Positions 1-58,868 are shown, numbered from the stretch's first letter. The stretch: DNA of 64,000 bases from Leptobrachium leishanense (GCA_009667805.1 CM019064.1:78242400-78306399), one strand, 5' to 3'. Notes: generated by a model not told the origin, from the letters alone. Numbers and translations: made by a program.

Positions 1-543
1 ACAGTCAATGATATGTTCACTGCAGAGACTGACCGGTGCACCTTTATGTGTTTGGTGTATATAACTAAGGTTGCACCCCGTAATTTTTTTTTAAGTATTG
101 CAAAGTATCGTCTGCATATTTCAGAGATAACAGAATACATAATATCAGAGGATGATGGATGAGGTCTTATATAAGCATCAAATGTGTTCAAATGTTATGT
201 TCTAGTCTAGAGAAGAAGTTTGGATGAAACTAGTAGAGGAGTCACTCATAATTAATCATCTCTGTCCCTGCCTCGAAACTTTCTCTAGTGGATTCTATCT
301 CATAAAGACAATAAATAAACTCCTGACCTTGACACGTTAAGCTCTGCTCAACTCCTCTCTCTCTCTTACATCTAAACCACTACTCCCTAGTATACCCCCA
401 CTACTGCTCTTTGTTTGACCTCTCTCCTCTTCCTATATTAAATGTTCACTTTATCCCTTACACTTCCTGAGATGCTCTACACCACTGGAATTCAATATCA
501 CGTAAATTCAATCTCTCCCGTCTGCACCATTCTCAAACACCAT
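1..543. other. No gene seen
   Basis: AT-rich sequence with C/T-rich patches (350-480). No frame, splice-flanked exon or repeat family is recognised. Confidence 0.6.
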
Positions 544-1383
544 AGGGGTTATTCAGAGAGAATCAAAAAGTCACTGCACGTTCGGTGAATTTTTGTTCCC
601 CGCACATCGGGGCGATTCGCCGATTCTAGTTCGCCGACCCTACGTTGTATTCATAAAGCACCGCAGGGCCCTCCGTAGTGCAGTGGAAACTCACCGCAAA
701 CCAGCAGCACACTCACCGAAACCCGCAGAAACCGCAGCAAAAACTCCGCCGAACATGCCGGAAAAACCTGACTAGCCGCCGATCAACCCAACAAGCAGAC
801 AAACATGGTAAAAAAAGTATGCTTGAAAGTTTCAAAATTGAAACGCTGTTTGGAAAAAAACTACTGAATGAAAATATCTGGAATCTACATATAAGATGCT
901 ATGAATGATAATAAAAAGGGCAGTTACAGAAAAATGAAAAAACAATTTTAAAAAAAAGGGGGAAAAAATTGACGAAAAAATCACAAAAAATGCCTATAAG
1001 ATCCTAAAAAAATCTATAAAGAGACTTTTTACTGCAGAATAAAATAATAAACAGTTTATTAGATATTGAGTTAAAATGGGAATATTCTTAACATTGAAGT
1101 CTATGGGATTCTCCTGAATAAATCTGCCGAATCAAACCACCGAACAGCATGGCATTTCGGCAACTTTTCCCTGCTGTTTGGTGTCTCTGAATAGACGAAC
1201 CATTGCTTCTCTATGGGGGATTTCACTGCCCTCAAACAGGCACCGTACATGCAGGCAATTTGCCAAAATTTGGCGAATTGCCTGCTCTCTGAATAGCCAA
1301 ATGGCCCCGAAATGTCCCCGATCGCTGAATTTCAGTGTCCGGTTACATTTCGGTGACATTTTGGATCTCTCTGAATAACCCCT
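544..1383 (+). mobile_element. CAGGG-family non-autonomous DNA transposon, copy A
   Basis: The ends are inverted copies of AGGGGTTATTCAGAGAG. The interior matches copies C to F, including the FRAGMENT-like CTGAATAA...CTGCCGAA segment and the CAGGCA...TTGCC hairpin near 1252-1291. It belongs to the older subfamily with AGGGG ends, is diverged, and shows no convincing 3-bp duplication. No transposase is encoded; short frames inside are chance. Confidence 0.75.
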
Positions 1384-2753
1384 TACATGATAGATAAGTT
1401 GGAGAAAAAGTGACAGTTATAGATTGACACAAACATGTATCTTAAATCATTATTTCAGCGTATTTTTAATTTGGCTTGAACTATAAAATCTACTGCTTTT
1501 CAACCACAATTCGGCCATTTGTTGGATCAGGAGATTTAATTGAGAGCAATCTGGCATTTTGATTCCTATTAAAAAAATGGTTAAATTATCGGCACTTTCG
1601 CCTATACTCGCCAATGAAAATTTCAACTTTAGTGACTTAACTCAAATTTATTGGTGTGACAATTTTCAAAAACATATCAAATGCATAAAGGGTTTGATAA
1701 TCTGTTTCCCTGCCTGACAATACATTTATCAGACCGAAACCCTAATATAAAAATGGATTTTTAAATAGACATGTTTGTGAGCATGATCAATATGGTACTG
1801 GCCAAAAATATGCTTTTTTTGGGCATTTTACTGGACAGCATTCTTTCAGCACAGCATTTTTCGATTTTCAGCTGTGGTTGAATTATTTAAATTGAATAAG
1901 ATTATATTTCGAAAAAATATTGCTCAAAACTCTATTTAAAAAAAAAAAAAAAAAATGGTCGAGTCTAAGTGCACTTTCCATTCATAAGGTAATGCACAAG
2001 TGTGGAAAAATGTTGTAAGTTTTTATGGGGAATCGAAATACCGGTATGACGTTAATTAAATCTCCCAAACTGAAACATGGGCAGATTGCAGTAGGAAAAT
2101 TTATTCATTTTGACAATCGAGCCAAATTAATTTTAGTCCTTAACGACTCCTTGTCTACTACATCCACGTTCGTAAGATTTTGTTAACAATTGTGATTTCT
2201 TATAGTGAGCAAAGACAAGGTTTGTGAGGGTCCTGAGAATGAGCAGCAGCGCTACTGGCCTGCTCTACCATGTGTCCCAGGTCAGGTTTCACAAGGTTTT
2301 AGGTCGATGGTGCCTTTACAGCGACGATTATTCCATATACAAATAAGACTACTCTCATCCAGAAAGGGCAGCTATTACTGAAGTGCCAAGGAAGTCATCT
2401 CTGCATGAGAGATGCAGCAATCCCCAACTATTGTTTCAGCCTTGTGAGGTCTCATCAGAAGGGTATAGCTGCTATCCTTCTAGGCACCTTGAGCAAGAGA
2501 TCCATGTAACAGATCTCTGTGCCCGGACAGGGTCACATCTTTTAAATGCCGCTTCCTCATTGGACATCGTCATCCGGGTTCTCCTCATGACTCTCACGCC
2601 TTTCTCCAGTACCTTAGCCGCAGCTTAAAGACAGGTACATGTAGAGAGCATTGCTACGTCCCCCAGAAATAAGCCAAAGCTGTAGACCTGGAGCCTTTCG
2701 TTGGCACAGCAAGCAGACGACGGCTGCTAACCAAAAACATGAGCCGTGACTTC
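1384..2753. other. No gene seen
   Basis: AT-rich with an A-run at about 1938-1955. An 81-codon frame at 2383-2628 shows no recognisable domain. The last 16 bases are the left target duplication of the LINE. Confidence 0.6.
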
Positions 2754-2769
2754 AAATTGGGTCAGAATA

Positions 2770-5374
<2,605 letters not shown>

Positions 5375-5390
5375 AAATTGGGTCAGAATA

Positions 5391-6305
5391 GAACTGACTG
5401 TTTAATCACAGAGACACACAGGTACAGTCAAGGACCAACTCCATTGGCATACAATCAAACAGATAACATCACAGATCAGATAACTGCACAGGACCTTCAA
5501 ACAATGAACAATGGGATTTCCTAGGGGGAGGGAGAAACCAGGTTAAACAAAAGGAATTTCTTATAGAGAGAATGTACACAATAGAGAGAGCAGGTACTAA
5601 TACAGAGGTCACACTATAAAGAGAGAGGGAAAACAGAAAACACAAACACCTTGCATCTAGAATTGTAGATACAGGGTGACTTTAACAAAGGAAAGAGCAG
5701 GAAAACAATATAAATCATCAGGCCCGCACCTCCCAAATACATTTCTAGGCTTCGAGTCCAAAGTGGCGCACGTCACAGTCCACATCTGGATTACACTGTA
5801 TACTTATAGGGAGATCTGTGCAACCAAATAAAGTTCAGCTTTAGTAAAATCCTTATTTTAAAGTGCGCCTGTCATGGTCAAAGTGACTCCTGCCCATGTG
5901 ACATGGCACCTCTCCCTTTATATATATATCTATATATCATAAATTTTTTGCTAAACTATGTAAGGTAAAAAAAAATGCAGATATTCTGTTTTGAAGTCCT
6001 CCCCCCTCTCCACAGCGCCATGTTGCTGGGGGGAAGGGAACGCTGCTTGCAGAGAGCTGTCCTGTAGGACGGACTTCAGTGTGTTCAGTGTGCTGTGCTG
6101 GCTGTCACTCAGATCCTGACAGGCAGAGGGCGCAGCTCTCAGCAGGTCCTGTAGGGTGCCTCTCTGCTCCTCACTGTAGCATGCCGCGATCACGTGGGGA
6201 CTGGGACAGCCTTCAAAACGGAATATCTCCATACTCTGCATTATATAGGTCCGTGAAAAAACTCACTTATCGTATAAAGGGAAGCTTCCCCTTGACAGTG
6301 CCACT
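5391..6305. other. No gene seen
   Basis: Purine-rich stretch at 5510-5640 and a TA run at 5921-5937. Short frames on both strands near 5950-6300 have no recognisable homology. Confidence 0.6.
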
Positions 6306-6591
6306 TTAACCCCTTTAAGGACGGGCAGGTGTCGCCCGTCCTTAAGGGGTTAAAGCCGGCGAGGCGTACAAGTACGCCTTGCTGACAGGTGCATCAGGCC
6401 CGCAGATTTCAGTCGGCCCCGCAGCTGACGTGCGATGCGCGTCATTGGCTGCAGGGGAACGGCCTGAGGTCAGGCCGTCTCTCTGCAGACAACGTTACAT
6501 GGTATGCGCCGGCTGCGGTGAGGGGCCGAGGCAGCCCATTGAAGTCAACGGCTTTAAAGGCATAGCACATCCCACGTTGTTAAATGGTTAA
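6306..6591. mobile_element. TTAA-flanked GC-rich MITE, copy 1
   Basis: TTAA bounds both sides (6306-6309, 6588-6591). The GC-rich interior (GCCGGCGAGGCGTACA, GAGGGGCCGAGGCA) matches 29686-29986. The left edge carries a 48-bp TTAA-to-TTAA perfect hairpin (6306-6353). TTAA duplication suggests a piggyBac- or Kolobok-type source. Confidence 0.75.
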
Positions 6592-7353
6592 TGCTACACT
6601 TTGTATGTATTGTTATATTTCTTCTTCCAATATCTTTCTAAATATAAGTTAAGAACTGACAACAGACTACCTGAAAATAGGCAGATACGACAAAATTAAG
6701 TTGTATGTTTGTTACCTCAGCTCAGAGTGGAGAACCAGCTCTAAGTGAGAGAAGCTTGTACTCTGAGAGCCAAATTGGATCAAGTCCAAGCTGTGCGCTT
6801 AGTGGAGAGAGCCTGAGAACAGACAGGACAGCTGTATATAGTACTCCTAAGATCTTCTAGACAGTCTGCCACAGAGACAGGTGTCCTACATCTAACTTTA
6901 GCTCCAAAGATTAAACGCATATATAAAGAATGCATTCATCACAATCCTTTTTTTTAAAAAAAAAAAATACAGATTCACACATCGGAAATAATTGTATCTG
7001 CATAAAAATGTGTAAATGTGCATATTATTTGCGCAGTTTAAGACCCATTTTTCTTTAGGTTTGTGTGAAGCCCTACCAAGCTAATTATTTAGTGTTATAG
7101 TGTATAAAGTATAATTCTTTGTAAATAAACGTAGCTATTGCGCCATTTTAACTGGTTTTAAATCAGTTATTATTAGAATATGATGTGACCAGACCTATAA
7201 TAACTGAGAATTGAAAACTCTCAGACAGTGTTGGGCGTATTGTAATCTAAGGATAGTAATTCGACCAGTATATATATATACAGTATTAATTTCAGTTTGC
7301 CTTTACCTTTTTATATACCTCCTCCTGACTTGGCTGCTCCCTCCTAACTTGGG

Positions 7354-8127
7354 TAGGCTTGTGCACCGATTTTTTTTTCGGTTCGATTCGGTTCGATTTG
7401 TTCGGATGTTTAAACTTTTCGATTCAGCTCGTTTCGACCGATTTCTGTTTCGATTCGGTTCGGTTCGGCTCGTTTTTCGTGTACATTTTTTTTTCGGAAT
7501 ATCGACCATTTTTAGTATTTTCGGGTCACTTTGCACGTTTTTTGTATCGACTTTTCGGAAATTTCAGAAATTTTCATTTTTTCGGAACGTCTGTTCTCCT
7601 CGTTTCAAAGTGTCTACGATAATTCTGGTGATTCTATCGTGGTTTTTTTTATTAAATAAAGATCCTTTTTTTCTTATGAATAATTGAATATACATTTCAC
7701 AACTTTATTTAATCATATTAAAATGGTATGAAAGCCAAGGAACAAAAAAAATGAACAAAACGATTTAAAAAACGCTAAACTGACCCGAATGCCACAAGAA
7801 ACAAGTGATACGCATTTACAAATACAAAATTTACAGAATCAGCGATATAACCGATAATAGTTAAATATACGATGTCCAGAATTACCGAAATGGAACCGAA
7901 ATCATGAATGGAACCGAAATCATGAATAGAGCAAAAATAAATTTCGATTTGACACATTTCAAGTCCATTCGAAAAATCCGAAATTTTTTCGTTTCGGCTC
8001 GGAAAATTTTTCGGATCTATCAGTTTTCGGGTCCGACCCGATTCGGAAATTCGGCCGAATCCGAAAACACGAATCGGGAAATTTCGTGACAATTCCGAAA
8101 TTCTGAAACCCGAAACGCACATCCCTA
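7354..8127. mobile_element. hAT-type non-autonomous element with 8-bp duplication, copy 1
   Basis: An exact 8-bp duplication AACTTGGG brackets it (7346-7353 and 8128-8135). Ends are TAGGCTTGTGC and, inverted, TAGGGATGTGC. The interior is rich in TTCGG/TTCGATTCGG motifs on the left and their complements on the right, making a giant imperfect foldback. Frames inside are low-complexity Phe/Arg/Ser strings, not genes. Confidence 0.9.
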
Positions 8128-8390
8128 AACTTGGGTTGGCCGCAGATAAGTCACAAGCAGGGCCTGTGTTTTCTTACACATGCCACAGTGCTCTGTGAGT
8201 CTCAAGATACTACTAGGATGCAACAGATATTTCACAGGAGTGAGGCTCATGGTCAATTTAGAAGTTGGAGAGAATGCAAATGCACCTACAATATGTTGTA
8301 TGAAAAGATATGTCTGCATACGTCTATACGCATATGTACTGTATGTGGAGATCACTAACACACAATCTCTTGAATCTACAGTGCAACATA

Positions 8391-9251
8391 AGGGGTTATT
8401 CAGAGAGGTCCGAAATGTCGCTGAAATGTCACCGGACACTGAAATTCAGCGTATGGTGACATTTCGGCCCATTTGGCTATTTAAAGAGCAGGCAGTTTAC
8501 CAAATTTTGGTGAATTTCCTGCACATACGGTGCTATTCCATGGCAGTGAAATCCCTCATGAAGAAGCAATGGTTTATCTACTCAGAGAACACCAAACAGC
8601 AGTGAAAAGTTGCCGAAATGCCCTTGTTCGGTGATTTCATTTGGCAGGTTTATTCAGGCGAATCCCATAGGCTTCAATGTTAATAAATGGTTTATTAGAT
8701 ATTGAATTAAAATGGGAATATTTTTTATTTTATTCGGCAGTAAAAAGTCTTTTTTTTTTTTTTTTTTAGGATCTTTTAAATTTTTTCGGGATTCTTTCAG
8801 CAAAATAGTTTTTCCATTTTTTTTAAATAGTTTTTTATTTTTCTTTAACAGACATTTTTATTATCATTCATAGGATCTTATATGTAAATTTCAGGCATTT
8901 TCGTACAGTAGTTTTTTTTGCAAACAGTGTTTTAATTTTGAAACTTTCAAGCGTACTGGTTTTTTTTTACCCCGTTCGTCAGCTTTCATCTTTTTCCGTG
9001 GCTGGTCTCTGCTGTGATCGGCGGCTCATCGTCTTTTTCCGGGGTATTCGGCGTAGTTTTGCGGCGGTTTCTGCAAGCTTTCAGTGAGTGTTCAGTGAGT
9101 GTTCGTGGGGTTTGCGGTGGGTTTTCCCTGCCTTCTGGGGACCCTGCAATTGTACTTGAAAACACCGCAGAGTCGGCGAACTAGAATCGCCGAATCGCCC
9201 GAAGTTCAGGGAACGAAAGGGCACCATTTCGGTGCTCTCTGAATAACCCCT
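8391..9251 (-). mobile_element. CAGGG-family non-autonomous DNA transposon, copy B
   Basis: The termini AGGGGTTATTCAGAGAG and its inverse are flanked by ATA on both sides (8388-8390 and 9252-9254), a 3-bp target duplication. The interior is the reverse orientation of copies A and C to F. It contains long T-tracts near 8752-8768 and no coding capacity. Confidence 0.8.
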
Positions 9252-10112
9252 ATAGTTTAGTATTCAGCAAATAAAGGATTTTACAATCTACAAATAATAT
9301 GCAATGAAATTGAATAAGAAAATTGGAAATATTTCCAAGACTTTTCATATTCGATTAATATTTCTTATATTTTATTTGATATATGTAAAGTTGTGCTGCA
9401 GACAAAATAGTGAGACGTCGTTCACATAACACGATTCATATGTATTTTTAATATTTATGCTGACATTTCCCAATACGTACGCAGTAATTCAAAATGACGC
9501 AAGACCAATTTTCGTTGCTTTTTTTAGACTCTTGCAAATAAGCTCTTACGACCAAACATTTTGCAAAATACAAACCAGAAACGATAATTTATTGCTATGC
9601 TGATGTACAGTTAGAGATCTTTCACATCTGTGCAGCTATGATTATTTGAGGTCATTTTTACATTTCCCACAAGTTTGGTCTTTTACTTTTGATTTATGTA
9701 CCCGTTTATCATACGATTTGGTTGGAGGAGAAAAAGAAAAATATATAACATTCTAAAGTCCAGATAAATCTACGTTAAGTCTGCATAGAGGTCTGCGTCT
9801 AATGCCTGAGCAATAACTACATTTTTCCGGGATATGAAGAAACTGTGTAGAAAACAAATAACTATATATTACTATTTATATTAATAATAATTAGACGCAC
9901 TGAAATTACAGATTGTCTTACATCATTTTAAGGGTTTTTTTGCCCAAGGAACCTGAACAAAATTGATCACATATATATAATAAAACATCACCTAAGAAAG
10001 TTAGAGATGAGAACAGATCTTCTATTTATAGGATAAGTAAAATGCTGCATTAATACACAGAGTTTTCTTTTGTGAAGCTGTATTTCAGCCAATCCGTTAT
10101 GTTTAATGGCTC

Positions 10113-10175
10113 CCAGCCATTAGCTTATCGACTCCAGCCATTAGCTTATCGACTCCAGCCGTTAGCTCAACATCT
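10113..10175. repeat. 21-bp tandem repeat, 3 copies
   Basis: CCAGCCATTAGCTTATCGACT at 10113 and 10134, then a diverged third copy at 10155. Confidence 0.85.
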
Positions 10176-10457
10176 CGAGCTGCTATTCTGACTGGGTAGC
10201 AAACTTTGCTTGCAGCTCAACGTTACTGACTCCTATGTTTTGCGGGGGACGCCATTACTAATCGTTCAGCACAAGAACAGAAAGCTATTCCATGGTAGCT
10301 CTCTGTTCCTGGTCAAGCCAATGTTCAGAAATTAATTCTGGCCCGGAGAGCTTTTTACTTAAAATAAAATAGCTTAAATTATCAAAAACATAAATCTATT
10401 CTCACGGTGCAGAGGGTTGTGCTATTTGTCTTCTCTGGCCCCATGCAGAAAAACACT

Positions 10458-10528
10458 TTATTATTATTATTATAATTATTATATTATTATAATTATTATA
10501 TTAATATTATTATAATTATTATTATTTA
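10458..10528. repeat. (TTA)n microsatellite
   Basis: Imperfect TTA/TTATAA run of about 70 bases. Confidence 0.9.
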
Positions 10529-11671
10529 TGCACCCAACGTTTTCTTGGTTGTATGTTACGTGATTTGAGTAATTAAGATTTTCATTTAGATTTTTTGTTT
10601 CCTTCCAGAAAAGCAGATTCATATCATGTAATGGGGAAAAAAAATCAAAGAGTTAACAACACAGTTGTTTTGGTTTGTGTTTATTATGCTTTGTTCTTTA
10701 GTTCAATGGCTCACATGTGTATCTAGCATTTATACCACATAGTGATCACAGGCATTACACAACTACATTATATTTGAAGGGAACATTACCATTTGATGTG
10801 GTGATCTTGTAGTTTAATTGAAAAATCAAAACCTTCCCTTCATATTTGTTTGTGAATCCCTCACTGTTTTCTTTTCAAAGTGCATGGATAAATATTTCCA
10901 GCTAGATGGAAAGTTTGCCTTAATAGTTCTGGAAATGAATTATTTTGCTGTATCCTTTATCATACTTTAATGCAACTCCTGTTTAACACTTTCATTGGAT
11001 ACATTAATGGAATAACTTATGGAATAAATCCATATAAACTGTCCATCAGGAGAATAGCCTGAACAATGTCAAGATGAAACCCATTGGCGACGGCGTGTGT
11101 AATCCATTTTATTAGAACGTGCACATATAGTGGTTTTATTACGTGCAGTCTGTAAATAATCACAAGCAGTTGATATTCACTATCCTGAACCAGATAAGGA
11201 ACATAGAAAATGTATGGATGGGAACCAAAAGGCAGGTCTGGATTATTAGGGGTGATTGGACCTGCGGCTCTACTTCCAAGCCCTAAAACAGGCCCAGTGA
11301 AAAGTTATCCATGTCAGCACCAATTGTCACCAACAGGTTGTGACTCCCAATAGTTAGTGCTCTGTCAATCAGTCCCTCTGTTGGTACTGCTGTTTTTTTG
11401 TTCTCTACTCTTGCCCTAGTCCTCTTTATTTGGTTCCTCTCTCCCTTTTTCTTGTGTTCCTTCTTGTATCCCATCTGTGCCTTGTCCTCTGGTTTATCAT
11501 TAATTTCTCTCGTGGTTCAGCCTGTGTTTGTTCCTTTTTCCCTTCCTGCTTTAACCCTTTCGAAACTGCGTGTAGTATTATCTTTACTGTGTACGGAACT
11601 TGGCTACTATATAGACATTGCTCCTGTCCTAACCTTTCTGATACTGCACATATTGTTGTCTTACCTTGTAC

Positions 11672-12117
11672 TAGGCTTGTGCACCGATTATTTTTTCGGT
11701 TCGATTCGGTTCGATTTTTCGGATTTTAAAACTTTTCGATTCGGCTCGTTTCCACCGATTTCTGTTTCGATTCGGTTCGGCTCGATTGGTTTTTCGTGTA
11801 CTTTTTTTTTCGGAATATCGACCATTTTTCATATTTTCGTGTCACTTAGCTCGTTTTTTGTATCGAGTTTTCGTAAGTTCGGAAATTTTCGTTTTTTCGG
11901 AAAGTCTGTTCTCTTCGTTTCAAAGCAATAAATTTCGATTTGACACATTTCAAGTCCATTCGAAAATTCCGAAAATATTTCGTTTCGGCTCGGAAAACTT
12001 TTCGGCTCTGCCATTTTCGGATCTAAAAATTTTCGGAAATTCGTCCGCATCCGAAAACACGAATCGGGAAATTTCGTGAAAATTCCGAAATTCCGAAACC
12101 TGAAACGCACATCCCTA
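11672..12117. mobile_element. hAT-type non-autonomous element, copy 2 (internal deletion)
   Basis: It has the same ends as 7354-8127 and an 8-bp duplication with one mismatch (CCTTGTAC 11664-11671, ACTTGTAC 12118-12125). Relative to copy 1 it lacks about 330 bp of the middle, corresponding to roughly 7620-7940. Confidence 0.88.
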
Positions 12118-12125
12118 ACTTGTAC

Positions 12126-14099
12126 CGAACATGGCTTTCTTATTGACATTGCTGACATCCTAACCCTCTGGTTACTGCACAGACTAAGGAGTTTTGGCTA
12201 CCACATCCAAAAACAACCTGTTTTTCTATTTTTTCTGTGTTATACTTTATTTTGTTCAGGTCCGGCTACTACAAGGACCGGCGTGCCAGATTAAGGTTTT
12301 CTTGTTTAGTGCTGGGTGTTGTATGCTGGGTTCACTCCTCAATCCTTGACATAACTACAGGGCTGCACAGCGACAATATTAGTTATCCACTTGTGAATCC
12401 CGCCCAGCTGAGTGGTGTCTTCACCTCCCGCCTGTATCTATATCTGCCTGTTTGCAACTCTGCATTCAGCCAGTGGTATCTCCCACTCTCTGGACTTTCA
12501 ACCCTGCTGTATGAGTCCCACTATGGTTCCCCAACTGAAAGAGCTGAGTGGGATGCAGCAGAGGCCCACTGAAATCTTCAGCTCCAGGCCCATGAAGCCC
12601 TTAATGCATCCCTGCAAAAATTTCGACAAGCAGGACTGGTTTGCCCATCAGGCACTCCCTCTATTGGTGATTATAATGGAGTTAACAATCGAAAAATAAA
12701 TGAAATGCAAAGCCTGTTTTTGTGCATGTTTCATGGTAAACAATATTTGAAATTTGTGCTGTTTGATATTTTTCAAACAACATATCAATCGTCTGAAAAA
12801 TAAGTGCTTTAGTAAGTGGGGCGAGGTGATGACCCACACAGGTGCCATTGCATGAGGGCTGAACATACCAATTCACAATGTTCTTTTGATATAGAAAACT
12901 AGGGAGGCTAATGTGTGTCCTATAATTTAAGACTAATAAAGTTTCTTTAATCTGTTGATATGTTGAAGATGTCGAAGACCAAGATTTGTGTTGACAGCTT
13001 GAAGGAGGAGACCATTAAAAGTGCTCCAGAGTTTTAGTTTAGTGTTAGGAGGAATTGTGTTTTATAACAGTTAATAGGATAATTTTCTTGACAGATTAAG
13101 TGTTTTAAATAGCTGATAAAACAGTATATAGCATAGAATTTTGAACTTAATTAAGAGATTCCTTTTCCCGCTCCATCAAGGGTCTGACTGATGGTTGTGA
13201 GGCCTCTTCTTCTCTGTGCTTTTCTGGGTAACATCTCTGCGATTCCAGGGTCACCGGTCAGATAATCTGGAAGGTGACTACAATTCTCTTGGTTGTGCGA
13301 TGGAGAAGAGGTGGACAAACTGATCGATGTGGTCTGATCCTCAAACCTTGAGCAGAACTCTAAAATGTTTCTGTTACAATCATTATACAAGTTCTATGTT
13401 TTGAAGAGTCCCTAGGAGCCCAGTGTTCATATATAAACGTAACCACAGAAGTCTGATAGTGGTTTCTAAAGACATTAACCCAATAATATACATCAAAAGC
13501 AGCAATAAGCTAAACTGATGTATTAGTGCTGTGGAATGAATGAAAATTAAAGAAATATGTGATCTAAACTTTTTTTTAATTTCGACTTAACCATACCAAA
13601 ATTATTAAATGGTTTCAAAACGTTTTCAGTTTTGCATTTTTTTGCCTAACTTCCTTTGTCAGTCACTCAGTTCATGAGTTAATAAGAACAAACAAGAGCC
13701 AGGCACTGCATGCAAAAAACTAGAGCAGCCAAAACATTGCTTTTCTTCCAAAAAGATATTTGCATGGAGAGACTGGCCCTCGCTTGTTCTGACACGTGAC
13801 TACTTGGAGTTGACTGTCCTTTGTACCCTTATGTATTATTTCTGCTTAGTATATTCATGATTTGGTGCAAATCTTTTCTGTACCTGATTTAGTGAATGAT
13901 ATTATAAAAGGTTTATATGCACTGCCTGGCAAGTGTATATAAACATATATATTAAAAAAAAAAAAAAGCTACCACCTGGATTTATAACAGTAAATAGGTG
14001 GGAGCTTTCCATTGGAGAATTACTGCAGTGATTAATATGTTTCAGCTGCAAAAAAAATGAGGTCATGGGACTCCCTGAATATACTGAATGAACAGATTT
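12126..14099. other. No gene seen; fragment of hAT arm
   Basis: 12560-12600 read on the minus strand contains GGGCCTGGAGCTGAAGAT, matching the arm of the element at 49360-50389. The rest is AT-rich and unrecognised. Small frames around 12237-12699 lack domains. Confidence 0.55.
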
Positions 14100-14460
14100 T
14101 TCCATCAATGGATTTTTTTCTTCCCTGATGGCACAGCGGGCATATTCCAAGATGGTAATGTCAGGATTCATCTGGCTCAAATTGTGCAATTGTGGTTCAG
14201 GGAGCATGAGACATCATTTTCGCATATGGATTGGCCACCACACAGTCCAGACCTTAACCCCATTGAGAATCTTTCTGATAATGTGCTGGAGAAGACTTTA
14301 CGCAGCGTCCGACTCTTCCGTCATCAATACAAGATCTTGGTGACAAATTAATGCAACTTTGGATGGAAATAAATGTTGTGACATTGCATAAACTTATCAA
14401 CACAATGCCATGCGAATGCGTTCCGTGAGCATAGAAAAAGGCGGACCAACAGATTAATAG
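14100..14460 (+). pseudogene. Tc1 transposase remnant (C-terminal half)
   Basis: The frame through 14351 encodes [27 protein letters not shown] and SPDLNPIEN, the second Asp and final Glu blocks of a Tc1 transposase, then decays ([10 protein letters not shown]). A frame change leads to QLWMEINVVTLHKLINTMP. It belongs to a different Tc1 lineage from 47140-48756. No terminal repeats were found. Confidence 0.85.
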
Positions 14461-14752
14461 AGTGTGTGACCTTTGTGGCCAGGCGGTGTATTTCTTTATG
14501 AGATTAAAGGGACATCACGTAGACTATTTGGATCTTTGATAATTGTACTCAAAATCTGTTTAGAATGTTTTCATTGAGTGATTCTTACTTTCATTCAGGA
14601 TTAAAAGATTGAAACAGATCTTACAGGTGGAGCATCGTGATATATACAGAATATGGAATACCAATTTACTATTGCATTTATACTGTTCTTAAAAATGTAT
14701 TATTATTATTGTTATTATTACTTTAATTATGTTATGCTTCCTCTGTTCATAT

Positions 14753-15385
14753 ATATATGCCGTGACGATGGCGGGCGAGCTAGTCTTATAATGGCCATTA
14801 ATAAGAAACCAAACCTCTAATTGTGTTTAGTTTCACACGGTATAATTGGAGTAAGCGCAGAGGAAATTTTTTTCTTTATGTTCTACACATGTTGTTGGGC
14901 TGGATGCATTTGGTGGTTGAAGCCAACCCTTCGGGGAATAGGCGCGAGCCCACCCCTCCTGCACTATGTATGTTTCAATGTACTTCCAGCCAGGTCATCC
15001 CTGCAGCAAGACTCCGCTCTGTGTCTTTGTTTTGATCCCAAAGTGGATTTTGTTTCTGGGATAGCGTAAATAAAGGCCCACCAGTCTACCTCATGTTTGA
15101 CAAGCAGCATGAGCAGGAATGGTTTGCTATGTAGCAGCCTGCGGTTTCATTTTGGTTAGGACTCGCCCTTATAGAGGTGCCGTGACGTTGGCGGGCGATT
15201 TAGTCTTATAATGGCCATTAATAAGAAACCAAACCTCTAATTGTGTTTAGTTTCACACGGTATAATTGGAGTAAGCGCAGATGACATTTTTTTCTTTGTT
15301 ATGTTCTACACATGTTGTTGGGCTGGATGCATTTGGTGGTTGCAGCCAACCCTTCGGGGAATAGGCGCGACCCCACCCCTCCTAT
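14753..15385. repeat. Unidentified element with two direct ~200-bp repeats
   Basis: 14759-14960 and 15179-15383 are direct copies exactly 420 bases apart at their left ends, about 95 percent identical, separated by about 218 bp of different sequence. CCTCTGTTCATAT (14740-14752) and CCTCTGTTTATAT (15386-15398) flank the block like a target duplication. No coding capacity and no recognised family. Confidence 0.65.
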
Positions 15386-15447
15386 CCTCTGTTTATATGT
15401 TATACATTCTGGAAAAAGAACAATACTCAGCAATATATCAGTATTAA

Positions 15448-15453
15448 TTTAAT
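15448..15453 (-). terminator. MYL10 poly(A) signal (ATTAAA)
   Basis: The minus strand has ATTAAA about 119 bases after the stop codon, followed about 30 bases later by a T-rich stretch near 15410-15425. Cleavage would fall near 15430, giving a 3' UTR of about 140 nt. No AATAAA is seen nearer. The site is inferred from position and context. Confidence 0.55.
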
Positions 15454-15571
15454 GTGAAGACGGCAAAACAATTAAGAAATGTTAAGAAATGTCTCATTTT
15501 CTTTGGGATGATACTGAAATCGCTTTCCCACTTATGTCCTAGAAGACTTCATATGATATCCAAGGATCTTC

Positions 15572-58868
<43,297 letters not shown>

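Larger units (their letters stand above)
9252..11663. other. No gene seen apart from short tandem repeats
   Basis: AT-rich sequence holding the 21-bp repeat and the (TTA)n run listed separately. No exons or transposon ends recognised. Confidence 0.6.

Noticed and set aside
7211..7687. 158-codon Phe/Arg-rich frame
   Set aside because: Low-complexity TTCGG repeat inside the hAT-type element at 7354-8127.
11398..11931. 177-codon hydrophobic frame as a membrane protein
   Set aside because: Its C-terminal half runs into the hAT-type element at 11672; the N-terminal half is T-rich sequence with no conserved motif.
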